This document shows positions 27,437-37,177 of a stretch of 64,000 nt of DNA, piece by piece. Where the stretch lies: positions 2,418,001 through 2,482,000 of the forward strand of contig CBDHFM010000030.1 of NCBI GenBank assembly GCA_965262505.1, given 5' to 3'. This stretch comes from JACPPO01 sp965262505 (GTDB taxonomy: Bacteria > Acidobacteriota > Vicinamibacteria > Vicinamibacterales > UBA2999). Both the position numbers and the translations under genes were made by a program. Within the stretch, counting starts at the first letter, position 1. Each line of letters starts with the position of its first letter. The notes under the pieces are model-generated. The model was not told the origin of the DNA. It saw nothing but the letters and a program-made list of their open reading frames with translations, and made no database searches.

Positions 27437-28460
27437 AAGCGCTTTTCATGACCGTGTGGCGGCCGCGTACCCGCAGTGCCGAACATAGTTGCGGCATTCG
27501 TCAGGGCTGAAGTGCGCCAAGCACTCGCCGAGGAACGGCCAGAGCGTCTCGGTGCTGCGACAGCGAGCGGTGCGAACGAGGGCCTTGAGCTTCGCGAAGC
27601 AGAGCTCGATGGGATTGAGGTCCGGGCTGTAGGGTGGCAAGTACCAGAGGATGGCCCCGGCGGCCTGGATGGCGCGTTGGATGCCGGCGACCTTGTGGGC
27701 CCCGAGATTGTCGGCAATGACGATGTCGCCGGGCTGCAGGGTCGGCACCAGGATCTGTTCGATGTAGGCGCGGAAGCTCTCGCCATCGATCGCGCCGTCG
27801 AAGACCCCCGGTGCGGTCAGCCCCGTGACCCGCAACGCGGCGAGAAACGTGCTGGTCTGCCAGCGCCCGCAGGGGGCGTGGTCGTGGACGCGCGCGCCGC
27901 GCGGTGCCCGGCCGTACCGCCGAAGCAGATTGGTGGTGATGCCGGTTTCGTCCAGAAACACGAGGTGGGCGACATCCCAGGTCGGCGCCGCCGCGTGCCA
28001 CGCGACCCGCGCGGCCGCGACGTCAGGCCGATCGTGTTCGGACGGGCGGACCGTGTTTTTTAACGGTCAGGCCGAGGGCCCGCACGGCGCGCCAGACCGT
28101 CGGCACACTCGCGGGCGTGGCGAGGGCGTCCTTCAGCTCAGCCAGCGTGCGATCCGGGTGCGCCGCAATCAGCGCGGCCAAGGTGTGTAGGTGCGGCTCA
28201 AGCATGCCGCGCCGTCCATGTCGCTGGACGCGAGGCGCCACCTCGCCCGTGTCGCGCCGCCGCTGTTTCAGTAGCCGCACCCACGACCCGCTCACGCGGT
28301 ACTTCGCCGCCACCTCGGCCGCCGTCATCCCGGCATCGCTGTCGAGGAGCGCCCGCTCTCGCAGATCCATCGAATAGGCACGCATCGGGCCTCCTGCATC
28401 GGTGCGCGCAGAAGTACCACGACCGCCCCAGGTAGTACAAGGCCTATTTGAAAAGCGCTT
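27437..28460 (-). mobile_element. IS630-family insertion sequence (1024 bp)
   Basis: Perfect 11-bp terminal inverted repeats AAGCGCTTTTC, and the TA dinucleotide duplicated at both ends (27435-27436, 28461-28462), as expected for IS630. The insertion is at the stop codon of the adjacent exbD gene: the original TAG became TAA using the first base of the IS. Confidence 0.92.
27446..28385 (-). CDS. IS630 transposase, two frames joined by a likely -1 frameshift
   Basis: First frame (28385-28023): helix-turn-helix region LRERALLDSDAGMTAAEVAA, KYRVSGSWVRLLKQRRRD, ending ...TVKKHGPPVRTRSA. The second frame continues from the same site as VKKNTVRPSEHDRPDVAAAR and carries the DDE core: LVFLDETGITTN, DIVIADNLGAHK, YSPDLNPIELCFAKLK. 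The switch is at GTTAAAAAACAC (A6 run at about 28056-28061), a classic A-AAA-AAC slip site, so programmed -1 frameshifting is more likely than damage. Confidence 0.85.
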
Positions 28461-28933
28461 TAGTCACCTGGAGCCGCGGTCGCACCGGCGGCCCGGCGCA
28501 TACCTTCGGTGACGATGCCGACCTTCTGGACGCCGGCGCCCTTGGCGGCATCGATCACCTCCACGATGTCCCCATACAGGAGGGAGCCTGCCCCCATGAT
28601 GAACATCGTCTTTTCGGTGCGTTGCACGAAGATCGCCCGCAATCGCTCTTCAAGCTGCGCGATGGAGACGTCCTGATTGTTGATGGTGATCAGCCCGTTG
28701 GCCGTGTAGTTGAGCACGATCTGGTTGACGTCCGGAGCCTGCTCCTGCGCCTGCTGCGTTTCCGCCGGCAGGTTGATGTCGAGCCCGCTCTGGGACACGA
28801 TCAGGGCCGCCATGAAGATGACGAGGAGCACGAGCAGCACGTCGATCATCGGCGTGACGTTCATGTCACTGGTGACTTTCTGCTCCTTGGCCTGGTAGAC
28901 GCGCTCGGCGCCGAAGTGCTTGTGGGCAGCCAC
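28460..28933 (-). CDS. exbD: ExbD/TolR-family biopolymer transport protein (second copy)
   Basis: 157 aa. Single membrane segment near the N-terminus with the proton-path Asp: MNVTPMIDVLLVLLVIFMAA; periplasmic domain with INLPAETQQAQEQAPDVNQI and the C-terminal VIDAAKGAGVQKVGIVTE. With ExbB it uses the proton motive force to drive TonB. Last gene of tonB-exbB-exbD-exbD; its stop codon was remade by the IS630 insertion. Confidence 0.93.
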   Translation of the reverse strand: MAAHKHFGAERVYQAKEQKVTSDMNVTPMIDVLLVLLVIFMAALIVSQSGLDINLPAETQQAQEQAPDVNQIVLNYTANGLITINNQDVSIAQLEERLRAIFVQRTEKTMFIMGAGSLLYGDIVEVIDAAKGAGVQKVGIVTEGMRRAAGATAAPGD

Positions 28934-28935
28934 GG

Positions 28936-29385
28936 TTACTCACCCCCTCCTACCGCTCCCGGCCCGGAATCGGTGATCAGCGCCATGTCCTCGATACCGG
29001 CCCCCCGCAGCTCGTCCATCGCAATCATGACGTCGCCGTACTCGGCCTCCACGTCAGCCTTGATGAGAACGACCCTGTCGGACTTGCCTTCGAGGACGTC
29101 CGTGATGGTCTGGCCCAGCTCGGTCTGTGACACCTGGCTGCCGTTGACCCAGAACCGGCTGTCAGAGGTGATCGCGACAGTCGTCTGGTCAGACGTCTCT
29201 GGATGGTCGCTCGTGTTGGTGGCGATCGGCAGCGTCAGGGGCGCGCCCTGCTGCACCAGGGGTGCAACGAGCATCACGATAATGAGCAGCACCAGCATCA
29301 CATCGACCAGCGGCGTGACGTTGATCTCCGACTGGATCCCGCCGCTACCGCCGCTGCCGCCGCCGCCGCCTGTATTCATTGACAT
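28936..29385 (-). CDS. exbD: ExbD/TolR-family biopolymer transport protein (first copy)
   Basis: 149 aa from ATG 29385. Glycine-rich start (MNTGGGGGSGGSGG), then INVTPLVDVMLVLLIIVMLV with the functional Asp, and a C-terminal DELRGAGIEDMALITDSG. Two ExbD paralogues in tandem suggest a heteromeric ExbB-ExbD complex, a common arrangement in Acidobacteriota and Myxococcota (general knowledge). 2-bp gap to the next exbD. Confidence 0.92.
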   Translation of the reverse strand: MSMNTGGGGGSGGSGGIQSEINVTPLVDVMLVLLIIVMLVAPLVQQGAPLTLPIATNTSDHPETSDQTTVAITSDSRFWVNGSQVSQTELGQTITDVLEGKSDRVVLIKADVEAEYGDVMIAMDELRGAGIEDMALITDSGPGAVGGGE

Positions 29386-29447
29386 AGCGAAACTCCGTAT
29401 TCGTCCGGAGGCCTTCAGGCCTCCGGCAACCAACTACCACTCGCCGA

Positions 29448-30221
29448 CTACGAGGTCTTCTTGATGAAGTAGTCGACGAGTTCCGACGAGGAGTTGTCCA
29501 TCTCCACGCTGAAGTACTCGAGGCGACCGGTCAGGTAGTTGTAAAACCAGACCGCCGGAATCGCCACGAACAGGCCCAGCGCGGTCTCGATCAACGCCTC
29601 GGAAATACCAGCGGACACGGCACCGATTCCGGCCCCGCCGACGGTGGCGATACCCGCGAACGCGTTGATGACGCCGATAACCGTGCCGAGCAGCCCGACG
29701 AACGGCGCCGTTGAGCCGATCGTGGCCAGGGAGTTGACACCCTTCTTCAGGTCCGACGAGGTCAGCGCAGTGGCGCGCTGAATCGACCGCCGCACCGTGT
29801 CGAGTACGTCTTCACGGTTGAGGGCGCCGGCGCCCGTACTCTCCTGCTGGAAATGGTACTCCTGCAGGCCGGCCGACACGACCTTGGCGAGGTGGCTGTA
29901 TCGGAAGTCCTTCGTGCTGGAGAGCGCGATCGCCTCTTTCAGGCGGCCGTCCTTGAGATGCTTGGCTACCTGCGGGGCGTAGAGCCTGGACTGCTTGCGA
30001 GCCTGGTTGAACGTGTAAATGCGCTCAATGGCAACGCCGATTGACCAGAACGACATGATGAACAGCACGACAGCGACGCCGAGCGCCACCGCACCCATGG
30101 TCTGGAACATGTCAATGAGGCTGAGCTCTCCCTGTGCAAACGCCGGGGTACTGCCTAGTACCGTCATCCAGAGCCCCGCCCACACGACGCGCCCGATATG
30201 TTGCACTTTCGCTACTTCCAT
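29448..30221 (-). CDS. exbB: ExbB/TolQ/MotA-family proton channel protein
   Basis: 257 aa from ATG 30221 with GGAGG upstream. N-terminal signal-like segment (GLWMTVLGSTPAFAQG), then three membrane helices: VALGVAVVLFIMSFWSIGVA; GSTAPFVGLLGTVIGVINAF; ISEALIETALGLFVAIPAVW (channel Thr/Glu). Forms the proton-conducting pentamer with ExbD that energises TonB in the inner membrane. Confidence 0.94.
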   Translation of the reverse strand: MEVAKVQHIGRVVWAGLWMTVLGSTPAFAQGELSLIDMFQTMGAVALGVAVVLFIMSFWSIGVAIERIYTFNQARKQSRLYAPQVAKHLKDGRLKEAIALSSTKDFRYSHLAKVVSAGLQEYHFQQESTGAGALNREDVLDTVRRSIQRATALTSSDLKKGVNSLATIGSTAPFVGLLGTVIGVINAFAGIATVGGAGIGAVSAGISEALIETALGLFVAIPAVWFYNYLTGRLEYFSVEMDNSSSELVDYFIKKTS

Positions 30222-30254
30222 TACTGCATTCCTCCGCATCTGAAGTGTCCTGGT

Positions 30255-30959
<705 letters not shown>

Positions 30960-31001
30960 CGATCTTTACCCCCCTACACTCACGGCCAGCAAAGGCTGCC
31001 G

Positions 31002-31031
31002 ATTATAACTGCCCTTGAAAAACCGTGTCAA
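31002..31031 (-). promoter_or_regulatory. Strong sigma70 promoter for the tonB-exbB-exbD operon
   Basis: On the minus strand consensus TTGACA (31031-31026), an 18-base spacer and consensus TATAAT (31007-31002), 43 bases before the tonB start at 30959. Confidence 0.8.
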
Positions 31032-31144
31032 CGCGCCACCGACAAGCGGCTGTGGCACGTCGGACGAGCACTTAGACACCAAGAGCGTGGGTGCCTTTCT
31101 CCTAGCAGACCGAGCATTCTATCCCGGTTTCGCCGAAGCGCAAC

Positions 31145-31172
31145 AGCAAAAAACCGCCGGCTGAAGCCGGCC
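31145..31172 (-). terminator. Rho-independent terminator of the tgt-sec-uppP-DUF502 transcript
   Basis: On the minus strand GCCGGCT-TCA-GCCGGC followed by GGTTTTTTG. It lies after the DUF502 gene and the small broken frame at 31231-31455. Confidence 0.7.
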
Positions 31173-31230
31173 AGGCCCTGAGGGGTCACCGCCCCGAAAA
31201 CCGTGCCCAGTTGTGAGACGTCCAGGCCGA

Positions 31231-31455
31231 TTACCAGAAGCGTCCGCCCGTTGCAGCCGCCGACATCACCGTATCCAGGTCCGGCGGCACCTGGCTCCGG
31301 CTGGCTTCGCCGCCGGGTCCGCGCCCCGCCGCCTGCGCCCGGCCCTCGGACACGGCCCGCCTGGGACGTCGCGCGGTTGCGGCAACGGCCGGTGCAGCCA
31401 GCAGCGCCGCTCAGACCGCCGCAATCCCTACCCGTGCTCGCGACGACACGAGCAC
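31231..31455 (-). pseudogene. Small secreted protein gene with an in-frame TGA (putative)
   Basis: GTG at 31455 preceded by GAGGAG at 7 bases. The frame reads VLVSSRARVGIAAV, stop TGA (31413-31411), then AALLAAPAVAATARRPRR and on to ...VPPDLDTVMSAAATGGRFW before TAA at 31231. Ignoring the TGA, residues 1-26 make a good signal peptide (basic start, hydrophobic core, AVAA). It looks like a 74-residue exported protein broken by a single nonsense change (for example TGG to TGA). A chance arrangement is possible. Confidence 0.4.
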
Positions 31456-31474
31456 CTGAGTACTCCTCGTCTGC

Positions 31475-32098
31475 CTATACGCGAACGCCGCCCACGGCGT
31501 CATCACTGTCTGAGTCGCGAATGCGATTGGGAAGCGACATCCCCCCAGTGAGAAAAATCCGAATGCCTTCCTCAACCGTAACCTCCGGAAAAAACACGCT
31601 CGCCCGTGGATAAATCGTCACGTCCCCGAGGTATAGATGGTTCGTGGGCACGTACACCGCCACCAGCGATTCCCTCCCCTGCTTCCGATCGAAGGTGAAC
31701 TCCTTGGTGAGAAACCCCATCGTCATCCCGCGGACGGGATCCTTGACCATCACGACCCGTTTGAACCCGTACTCGTTGTCGGGCGAAAAGGCCACGACAA
31801 GCTGCTTGACCGGCGCGTAGATCGTCCTGAACACCGGCACGCGCATGAGCCACCCTTCACCACGCGCCAACATGCGACGCCCGATGACGTTGGTCGCCAC
31901 TGCGCCGACCGCGAGCACAACCAGCAGCGTAATCAGGAGGCCGATCCCCGGCACCTCCCGGCCCAATACCCGCGCCGCCATCGGCGCCGTGAAGCCGTCA
32001 ATGATACCGAAGATCCACACCAGCGCCGCCACGCTGATGACCAGCGGGACGGTCACGAAGAACCCGGCGACGAAACTCCGTCGCAGCCACTGCAGCAT
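31475..32098 (-). CDS. DUF502-family membrane protein
   Basis: 207 aa. Two N-terminal membrane helices (FVAGFFVTVPLVISVAALVW and GIGLLITLLVVLAVGAVATN), then the DUF502 core PVFRTIYAPVKQLVVAFSPD, RVVMVKDPVRGMTMGFLT, VAVYVPTNHLYLGDVTIYPR and FLTGGMSLPNRI. Function unknown; widespread in bacteria. It is 7 bp after uppP and probably the last intact gene of that transcript. Confidence 0.9.
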   Translation of the reverse strand: MLQWLRRSFVAGFFVTVPLVISVAALVWIFGIIDGFTAPMAARVLGREVPGIGLLITLLVVLAVGAVATNVIGRRMLARGEGWLMRVPVFRTIYAPVKQLVVAFSPDNEYGFKRVVMVKDPVRGMTMGFLTKEFTFDRKQGRESLVAVYVPTNHLYLGDVTIYPRASVFFPEVTVEEGIRIFLTGGMSLPNRIRDSDSDDAVGGVRV

Positions 32099-32105
32099 GG
32101 CCCCC

Positions 32106-32900
32106 TTAGCTCCCGCGAACCATCGCCAGCAGCCCCGCCCCTAAGGCGATGCGGTACCAGGCGAACGGTGCAAAACCCGAACGCCGCACGAAAGACAGGA
32201 ACGGCTTCACCACCACGGCCGAGGCAATGAAAGCCATCACGAATCCGATCGCAATCTCCAATGCTCGCTCAGCTCCCAGATACGCTCGCACTTGCACAAG
32301 TTCGTAGACGAATGCCGCCACCATGGTCGGGATAGCGAGAAAGAACGAGAATTCAGCCGCCGCCGGCCGATCGAGCCGCATCAACATCCCACCGACCATC
32401 GTCGCGCCCGATCGGGAGACCCCGGGCACGAACGACAGCACCTGGCACACGCCCACACCAAAAGCCCGGGAGATCGACGTCCTTTCGGCATCGCGCACGA
32501 CCGGCGCGGGCCGGAACCGTTCGACCAGCAGCATCACCACGCCTCCCGCGATAAGCGCGCCCGCGATCACGCGACCGCTCTCATACAGCACCGTCTGCAC
32601 GTAACCCGCAAAAAACGCCCCGGCCACCAGCGCCGGCATGACCGCCACCAGGAGCATCAGCGCGAAGTGCTGGGCGTCCCGATCCGAGGGCAGACCGAGG
32701 AGCACGGCCACGAGCCGCGCGCGATACAGCCACATGATGGCCAGGATCGACCCGAGCTGGATCATCACGGTGAACGCGCTGCCGGGATCCTCGTAGCCGA
32801 GCAACCGCTCCGCAATGAGCAGATGCGCGGTCGACGAGATGGGCAGAAACTCAGTCAGGCCCTGGACCACGCCGAGCACGGCCGCGACAAAATAGGTCAC
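32106..32900 (-). CDS. uppP: Undecaprenyl-diphosphatase (BacA/UppP)
   Basis: 264 aa if started at GTG 32900 (VTYFVAAVLGVVQGLTEFLP), the normal length; an in-frame extension to 32963 exists. Catalytic motifs GLTEFLPISSTAHLLI and SFVPGVSRSGATMVGGMLM, with eight hydrophobic segments. Recycles undecaprenyl pyrophosphate for peptidoglycan synthesis and can confer bacitracin tolerance. Functionally related to ddl, encoded nearby on the other strand. Confidence 0.95.
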   Translation of the reverse strand: MTYFVAAVLGVVQGLTEFLPISSTAHLLIAERLLGYEDPGSAFTVMIQLGSILAIMWLYRARLVAVLLGLPSDRDAQHFALMLLVAVMPALVAGAFFAGYVQTVLYESGRVIAGALIAGGVVMLLVERFRPAPVVRDAERTSISRAFGVGVCQVLSFVPGVSRSGATMVGGMLMRLDRPAAAEFSFFLAIPTMVAAFVYELVQVRAYLGAERALEIAIGFVMAFIASAVVVKPFLSFVRRSGFAPFAWYRIALGAGLLAMVRGS

Positions 32901-32993
32901 GAGCGCAGCAGACGGTAGGCAGCGGACGGCACGCGGGGGCGACCACGCGACCTGAACAGACAACCGACCGTCACAGCCTCCTGCAGCCTGCCA

Positions 32994-33983
32994 TCAAGAG
33001 GCTCGTGCGCCGCGCACCCTGCGCCCCTGCCGCGCCTTCGCTTCAGGCCGCACGGTGGCGGCTGCCGTCGACGTCGTCAAGGGTTGCTTGCGCTTGCTCA
33101 GGATGATCGCAATCGCCGAGGCGATGAACACCGTCGAATAGGTGCCGCTGACAACGCCGACGAGCATCGTGAAGGCGAAGCCGCGCAGCACTTCGCCTCC
33201 GAACAGATAGAGCGACAGCACCGCGACGAAAGTCGTGCCAGAAGTGATGACGGTGCGCGCCAGCGTCTGGTTGACGCTGACGTTCACGACGTGGTCGAGC
33301 GAATCGCGACGCAACGACCGCAGGTTCTCGCGAACACGATCGAAGATCACGATGGTGTCGTTCACCGAGTATCCGGTGATCGTCAGAAGCGCGGCCACGA
33401 TGTTCAGCGACACGTCGTAGCCGAAAAAGACGAGGAAGGCCACGGTGAGGACGATGTCGTGGAACACGGCAGCAATGGCGCCAAGCGCGAACGACACCCG
33501 GAACCGGAACGCGATGTATACGGCGATGGCCAGAATCGAGGCCAGCGTCGCGTAGATACCGCGCCGCTGCAGGTCGGCGCCGATGACCGGCCCGACGATT
33601 TCCCTGCTCAGGAGTTCGAAGGTGGGCAGGCCGGCGTCCGCCAGGGAATCGAGAATCTGCTGGGCACCCTCCTCGAGACCGGCGCCCTCCGCCGCATCGG
33701 TCTGCGCCAGCCGGACCAGCCACTCGCGGTCGGAGGCGTCACCGTACTGCTGGACGACCTCCTCCCCAGGAATCGGATCCACGGCCCCGCGTACCTGGTC
33801 TTCAGTGACCTCCTGGTCGAACTTGACGACGATGATCGTGCCGCCCGAGAAGTCGATGCCCAGCGGCAGGCCGCCTCGCTGCACGATCGCCGAGACGCCG
33901 GCGACGATGAGGACGAGCGACAGTGCAAGGGCGTGCCACCGCCAGCGGGTAAAGTTGTACGTCGTATTCGTGAAAATCCGCAT
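32994..33983 (-). CDS. secF: Protein translocase subunit SecF
   Basis: 329 aa. First helix after MRIFTNTTYNFTRWRW, SecF signature GIDFSGGTIIVVKF, periplasmic loop, then five helices with AVFHDIVLTVAFLVFFG, LLTITGYSVNDTIVIFDRVR and TLARTVITSGTTFVAVLSLY. With SecD and YajC it uses the proton motive force to help Sec export. 4-bp gap from secD. Confidence 0.96.
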   Translation of the reverse strand: MRIFTNTTYNFTRWRWHALALSLVLIVAGVSAIVQRGGLPLGIDFSGGTIIVVKFDQEVTEDQVRGAVDPIPGEEVVQQYGDASDREWLVRLAQTDAAEGAGLEEGAQQILDSLADAGLPTFELLSREIVGPVIGADLQRRGIYATLASILAIAVYIAFRFRVSFALGAIAAVFHDIVLTVAFLVFFGYDVSLNIVAALLTITGYSVNDTIVIFDRVRENLRSLRRDSLDHVVNVSVNQTLARTVITSGTTFVAVLSLYLFGGEVLRGFAFTMLVGVVSGTYSTVFIASAIAIILSKRKQPLTTSTAAATVRPEAKARQGRRVRGARAS

Positions 33984-33987
33984 GTCT

Positions 33988-35550
33988 CTAGATGCTCAAC
34001 GTCTGCACCTGCTGCTGCCGGCGCGAGAGCACCAGTTCGAACATCGTACGTGACACGAACACCGCCGTGAAGACGTTCGCCACGAGTCCGATCGACAGCG
34101 TCGTCGCGAACCCGCGGATGGGCCCGGTGCCGAACTGGAAAAGGAACATCGCCGCGATCAACGACGCGACGTGCGTGTCGACGATCGTCCACCAGACGCG
34201 ATCGAAGCCGGCGTTCACCGCCGCGCGCACCCCTTTGGCCGTGGCCAGCTCTTCTTTGATGCGCTCGAAGATCAGGACGTTCGAATCGACGCCGATGCCG
34301 ATAATCAGGATGAAGCCGGCAATGCCGGGCAGCGTCATCGTGGCCCCGAGATACGCCATCATCCCGAGCAGAATACTCAGGTTCACGACGACCGAGGTGA
34401 CCGCGTTCAGGCCGGTCAGCTTGTAGTAGAACAGGATGAAGAGCACGACGACCGCGAGGCCTCCGAGGGAGGCCGTGACGCCCGCCTCGATTGATTCCCG
34501 CCCGAGCGTCGGCCCGACCGTGCGCTCCTCGAGAATGTCCATCGGCGCCGGCAGCGCGCCGGTGCGAAGCACGAGCGAGAGGTCCTGCGCCTCCTGCTGG
34601 GTAAAGCTCCCGGTAATCCGCCCTTCGTCCGCAATGCGCGACTGGATGACCGGTGCCGTAAACACGCGGTTGTCGAGAATGACCGCGAGACCGCGACCGA
34701 TGTTCTGCTCCGTGAACTGGCCGAACCGCCGCGCGCCGTCCTGGTTGAACGTGAAGCTCACGGCCGGAAGGTTGTTCTCGTCGAGTGTAGGACGTGAAGT
34801 CCGAAGGTCCCGTCCGGTGACAGGCGCCACACGCCGCACGATGTAGTACACGGTGGTGGGCGTGCCGCCGCCCGTCGCGGCCAGATCCTGCGCGCCCGAC
34901 ACAATCTCCATGTCCGGCGGCAGGACGTTGTTGACCGCCTGCATCGCGGTCTCCTGGCTCGGGAACGGCCCCTGCTCCACCAGCTTCAACTCGAGCAGCG
35001 CCGTCCTTCCGATGATCTCCTTCGCGCGATCGACATCGGTGACGCCAGGCAGCTGCACCAGAATCTGGTCGGCCGCGCCCTGCCGCGCGACGATCGGCTC
35101 CGCCACACCCAGCTCGTTGACGCGGCGCTCGATGGTCTGCTGGGCCTGCGTGACCGCCTCCTCGCGAAGCTGGATCGCAATGTTCGGCCGCATCGTGTAG
35201 GTGTAGCGGCCCGCGCCGGGAGACCGGCTGAACACGGTTTCCGCCTCGACAGCCGCCTGCCGGAATGCCTGGTCGTTCTCGATACCTTCGACGACAAACT
35301 CGGTCGGGCTCGTCACCTCGATCGTCGCGTATTGCACGGCGGTGACGCCGAGCGCCTCGCGGAGCCGCTCGGAGGTGGTTTCGGTTTCAATGCGCAGCGC
35401 GGATTCGGACTGCACGCGCATGATGAGATGGACCCCGCCTTTCAGGTCGAGACCGAGATTCACCTTCTGGCCGGGCGGATAGAACGACCAGACAGACAGG
35501 GCGATCACGGAAAGGATGAGGATGACCTTCCAGCGCAGATCTTTTTTCAC
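33988..35550 (-). CDS. secD: Protein translocase subunit SecD
   Basis: 520 aa. N-terminal helix then NLGLDLKGGVHLIMRV, P1 head region with QQTIERRVNELGVAEPIVAR and LVQLPGVTDVDRAKEII, and the membrane domain with TVGPTLGRESIEAGVTASLG, MMAYLGATMTLPGIAGFILI and GIGVDSNVLIFERIKEE. Works with SecF. Its start overlaps yajC by four bases. Confidence 0.97.
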   Translation of the reverse strand: MKKDLRWKVILILSVIALSVWSFYPPGQKVNLGLDLKGGVHLIMRVQSESALRIETETTSERLREALGVTAVQYATIEVTSPTEFVVEGIENDQAFRQAAVEAETVFSRSPGAGRYTYTMRPNIAIQLREEAVTQAQQTIERRVNELGVAEPIVARQGAADQILVQLPGVTDVDRAKEIIGRTALLELKLVEQGPFPSQETAMQAVNNVLPPDMEIVSGAQDLAATGGGTPTTVYYIVRRVAPVTGRDLRTSRPTLDENNLPAVSFTFNQDGARRFGQFTEQNIGRGLAVILDNRVFTAPVIQSRIADEGRITGSFTQQEAQDLSLVLRTGALPAPMDILEERTVGPTLGRESIEAGVTASLGGLAVVVLFILFYYKLTGLNAVTSVVVNLSILLGMMAYLGATMTLPGIAGFILIIGIGVDSNVLIFERIKEELATAKGVRAAVNAGFDRVWWTIVDTHVASLIAAMFLFQFGTGPIRGFATTLSIGLVANVFTAVFVSRTMFELVLSRRQQQVQTLSI

Positions 35551-35915
35551 GACTTACTCTCCACCACTGGTTCCTGCCCCTGGTAGCCTACGACCGCACT
35601 ACGGGACATTTCGACGCGGACCTTGTCGGCAACCTGGACCTGCACGGATTGATCGTTGAGGCGGGTGATGGTCCCGTACAGGCCTCCCGAGGTGACAACC
35701 TTATCGCTCACTTTCAGGGCGGCGAGGAAGGTCTGCACCTTCTGCTGGCGCCGCTTCATCGGAAGGAGAATGACGAAATAGAAGATGCCCACCACGAGCA
35801 CGAAAGGCATGAGCTGCACCCACGCGCTCGGCGCTCCGGGGGACGGCGCGCCCATGGCCAAGAGCCAGGGTATTCCCGCAACCGCACTTCCGAATCCTGG
35901 ATCAAAAGATGTCAT
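35547..35915 (-). CDS. yajC: Preprotein translocase subunit YajC
   Basis: 122 aa, one membrane segment (LMPFVLVVGIFYFVILLPMK) followed by the conserved RRQQKVQTFLAALKVSDKVV and TSGGLYGTITRLNDQSVQVQ. Auxiliary component of the SecDF complex. It overlaps tgt and secD by four bases on each side, so tgt-yajC-secD-secF is a coupled operon. Confidence 0.95.
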   Translation of the reverse strand: MTSFDPGFGSAVAGIPWLLAMGAPSPGAPSAWVQLMPFVLVVGIFYFVILLPMKRRQQKVQTFLAALKVSDKVVTSGGLYGTITRLNDQSVQVQVADKVRVEMSRSAVVGYQGQEPVVESKS

Positions 35916-37072
35916 GAATCGAGCGACAGGCGTGAAGTCGACCGCAAGAACTCCTGCCTGAAATTATCGAAGGTCCGAAACACTATAGCGTCTCTAATCC
36001 TCCGCATGGTGTCAAGGTAAAAGCTGAGATTGTGCAACGTGTTAAGGGTCCCTGCGCTCATCTCGCCGGCCATGTACAGGTGGCGCAGGTACGCCCTCGA
36101 ATGATGCCGGCAAGTGTAGCATCCGCACTCCGGATCCAGTGGAGTGTCATCCTCGGCGAATCTGGCGTTCTTGATGTTGATCCGGCCTTCACTGGTGAAG
36201 AGCTGCCCGTTACGGGCGTTGCGCGTCGGCAGGACGCAATCGAACATGTCGATACCGCGGGCCACGCACTCGACGAGATCCTCCGGGGTGCCCGCGCCCA
36301 TCAGATAGCGCGGCCGGTCCGCAGGCAGTCGCCGGGCTGTATCGCCGACGACGCCATGCAGTTGATCGCGCGGCTCCCCGACGCTGAGGCCGCCGATCGC
36401 ATACCCCTCGAATCCGACCCCGGCCGTCGCATCGACGCTCTCATCCCGAAGATCCTGGAAGACGCCTCCTTGGATGATCCCGAATTGCGCCTGCCGTGCG
36501 TTCGACACCCTAACCCCCGCAACGGGCTCCGATCGCAGTTCCGCCAGACGCCGCCGGCTCCGCTCGGCCCATCGAGCGGAGCGTGCCGTCGATGCCGCCG
36601 CCGCGTCACGCGTAGCCGGGAACGCGAGGCACTCGTCGAGGACCATGGCGATATCGGAGCCAAGCCGCGCCTGAATGTCGGTGGCGCGCTCCGGGGTCAG
36701 CAACTGACGGGTTCCGTCGAGATGCGACCGGAAATCCGCTCCCTCTTCGGTGATGAGGACGTGCTGCGCGAGGCTGAAGACCTGGAAGCCCCCACTATCG
36801 GTGAGGATCGGCCGCGCCCAGCCGATGAAGCGGTGGAGCCCGCCTCGACGGGCCACGAGCTCGTCACCCGGACGCAGCAGCAGATGGTAGGTGTTGGCCA
36901 GGATGATTTCGGCGCCCATCTCCTCCAGATCGCTCTGGCGAAGGGCCTTGACGGCGCCCTGAGTGCCGACCGGCATGAAGGCCGGCGTCTGGACGGCGCC
37001 ATGGGCGGTCTGAAATTCGCCGCGTCGCGCCGCGCCATCGGTGGCGCTGACCGTGAAGCTGGACGCTGGCAC
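35912..37072 (-). CDS. tgt: tRNA-guanine transglycosylase (queuine tRNA-ribosyltransferase)
   Basis: 386 aa. Substrate-binding ILTDSGGFQVFSLA, the nucleophile region GLSVGEPRDQLHGVVGDTAR followed by PRYLMGAGTPEDLVE and FDCVLPTRNARNGQLFTSEG, and the zinc site CGCYTCRHHSRAYLRHLYMA with its His later. Exchanges guanine-34 for preQ1 in GUN-anticodon tRNAs. First gene of the tgt-yajC-secDF cluster, a common bacterial order. Confidence 0.97.
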   Translation of the reverse strand: MPASSFTVSATDGAARRGEFQTAHGAVQTPAFMPVGTQGAVKALRQSDLEEMGAEIILANTYHLLLRPGDELVARRGGLHRFIGWARPILTDSGGFQVFSLAQHVLITEEGADFRSHLDGTRQLLTPERATDIQARLGSDIAMVLDECLAFPATRDAAAASTARSARWAERSRRRLAELRSEPVAGVRVSNARQAQFGIIQGGVFQDLRDESVDATAGVGFEGYAIGGLSVGEPRDQLHGVVGDTARRLPADRPRYLMGAGTPEDLVECVARGIDMFDCVLPTRNARNGQLFTSEGRINIKNARFAEDDTPLDPECGCYTCRHHSRAYLRHLYMAGEMSAGTLNTLHNLSFYLDTMRRIRDAIVFRTFDNFRQEFLRSTSRLSLDS

Positions 37073-37177
37073 GCTAAGATACTAGTGTTCCGTGGCCGTG
37101 ATTCGTGGCGTAGATCAGGGGGTTCAGAAGGTGCAACAGGTTCACGAGGTCCTGTTCATACAATACGCGGACTCATT

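Noticed and set aside
36032..37177. Long upstream extension of the ddl frame
   Set aside because: It lies antisense to tgt and has no ligase similarity. The ATP-grasp N-terminus begins at VKTLRVGVIYGG (GTG 37178).
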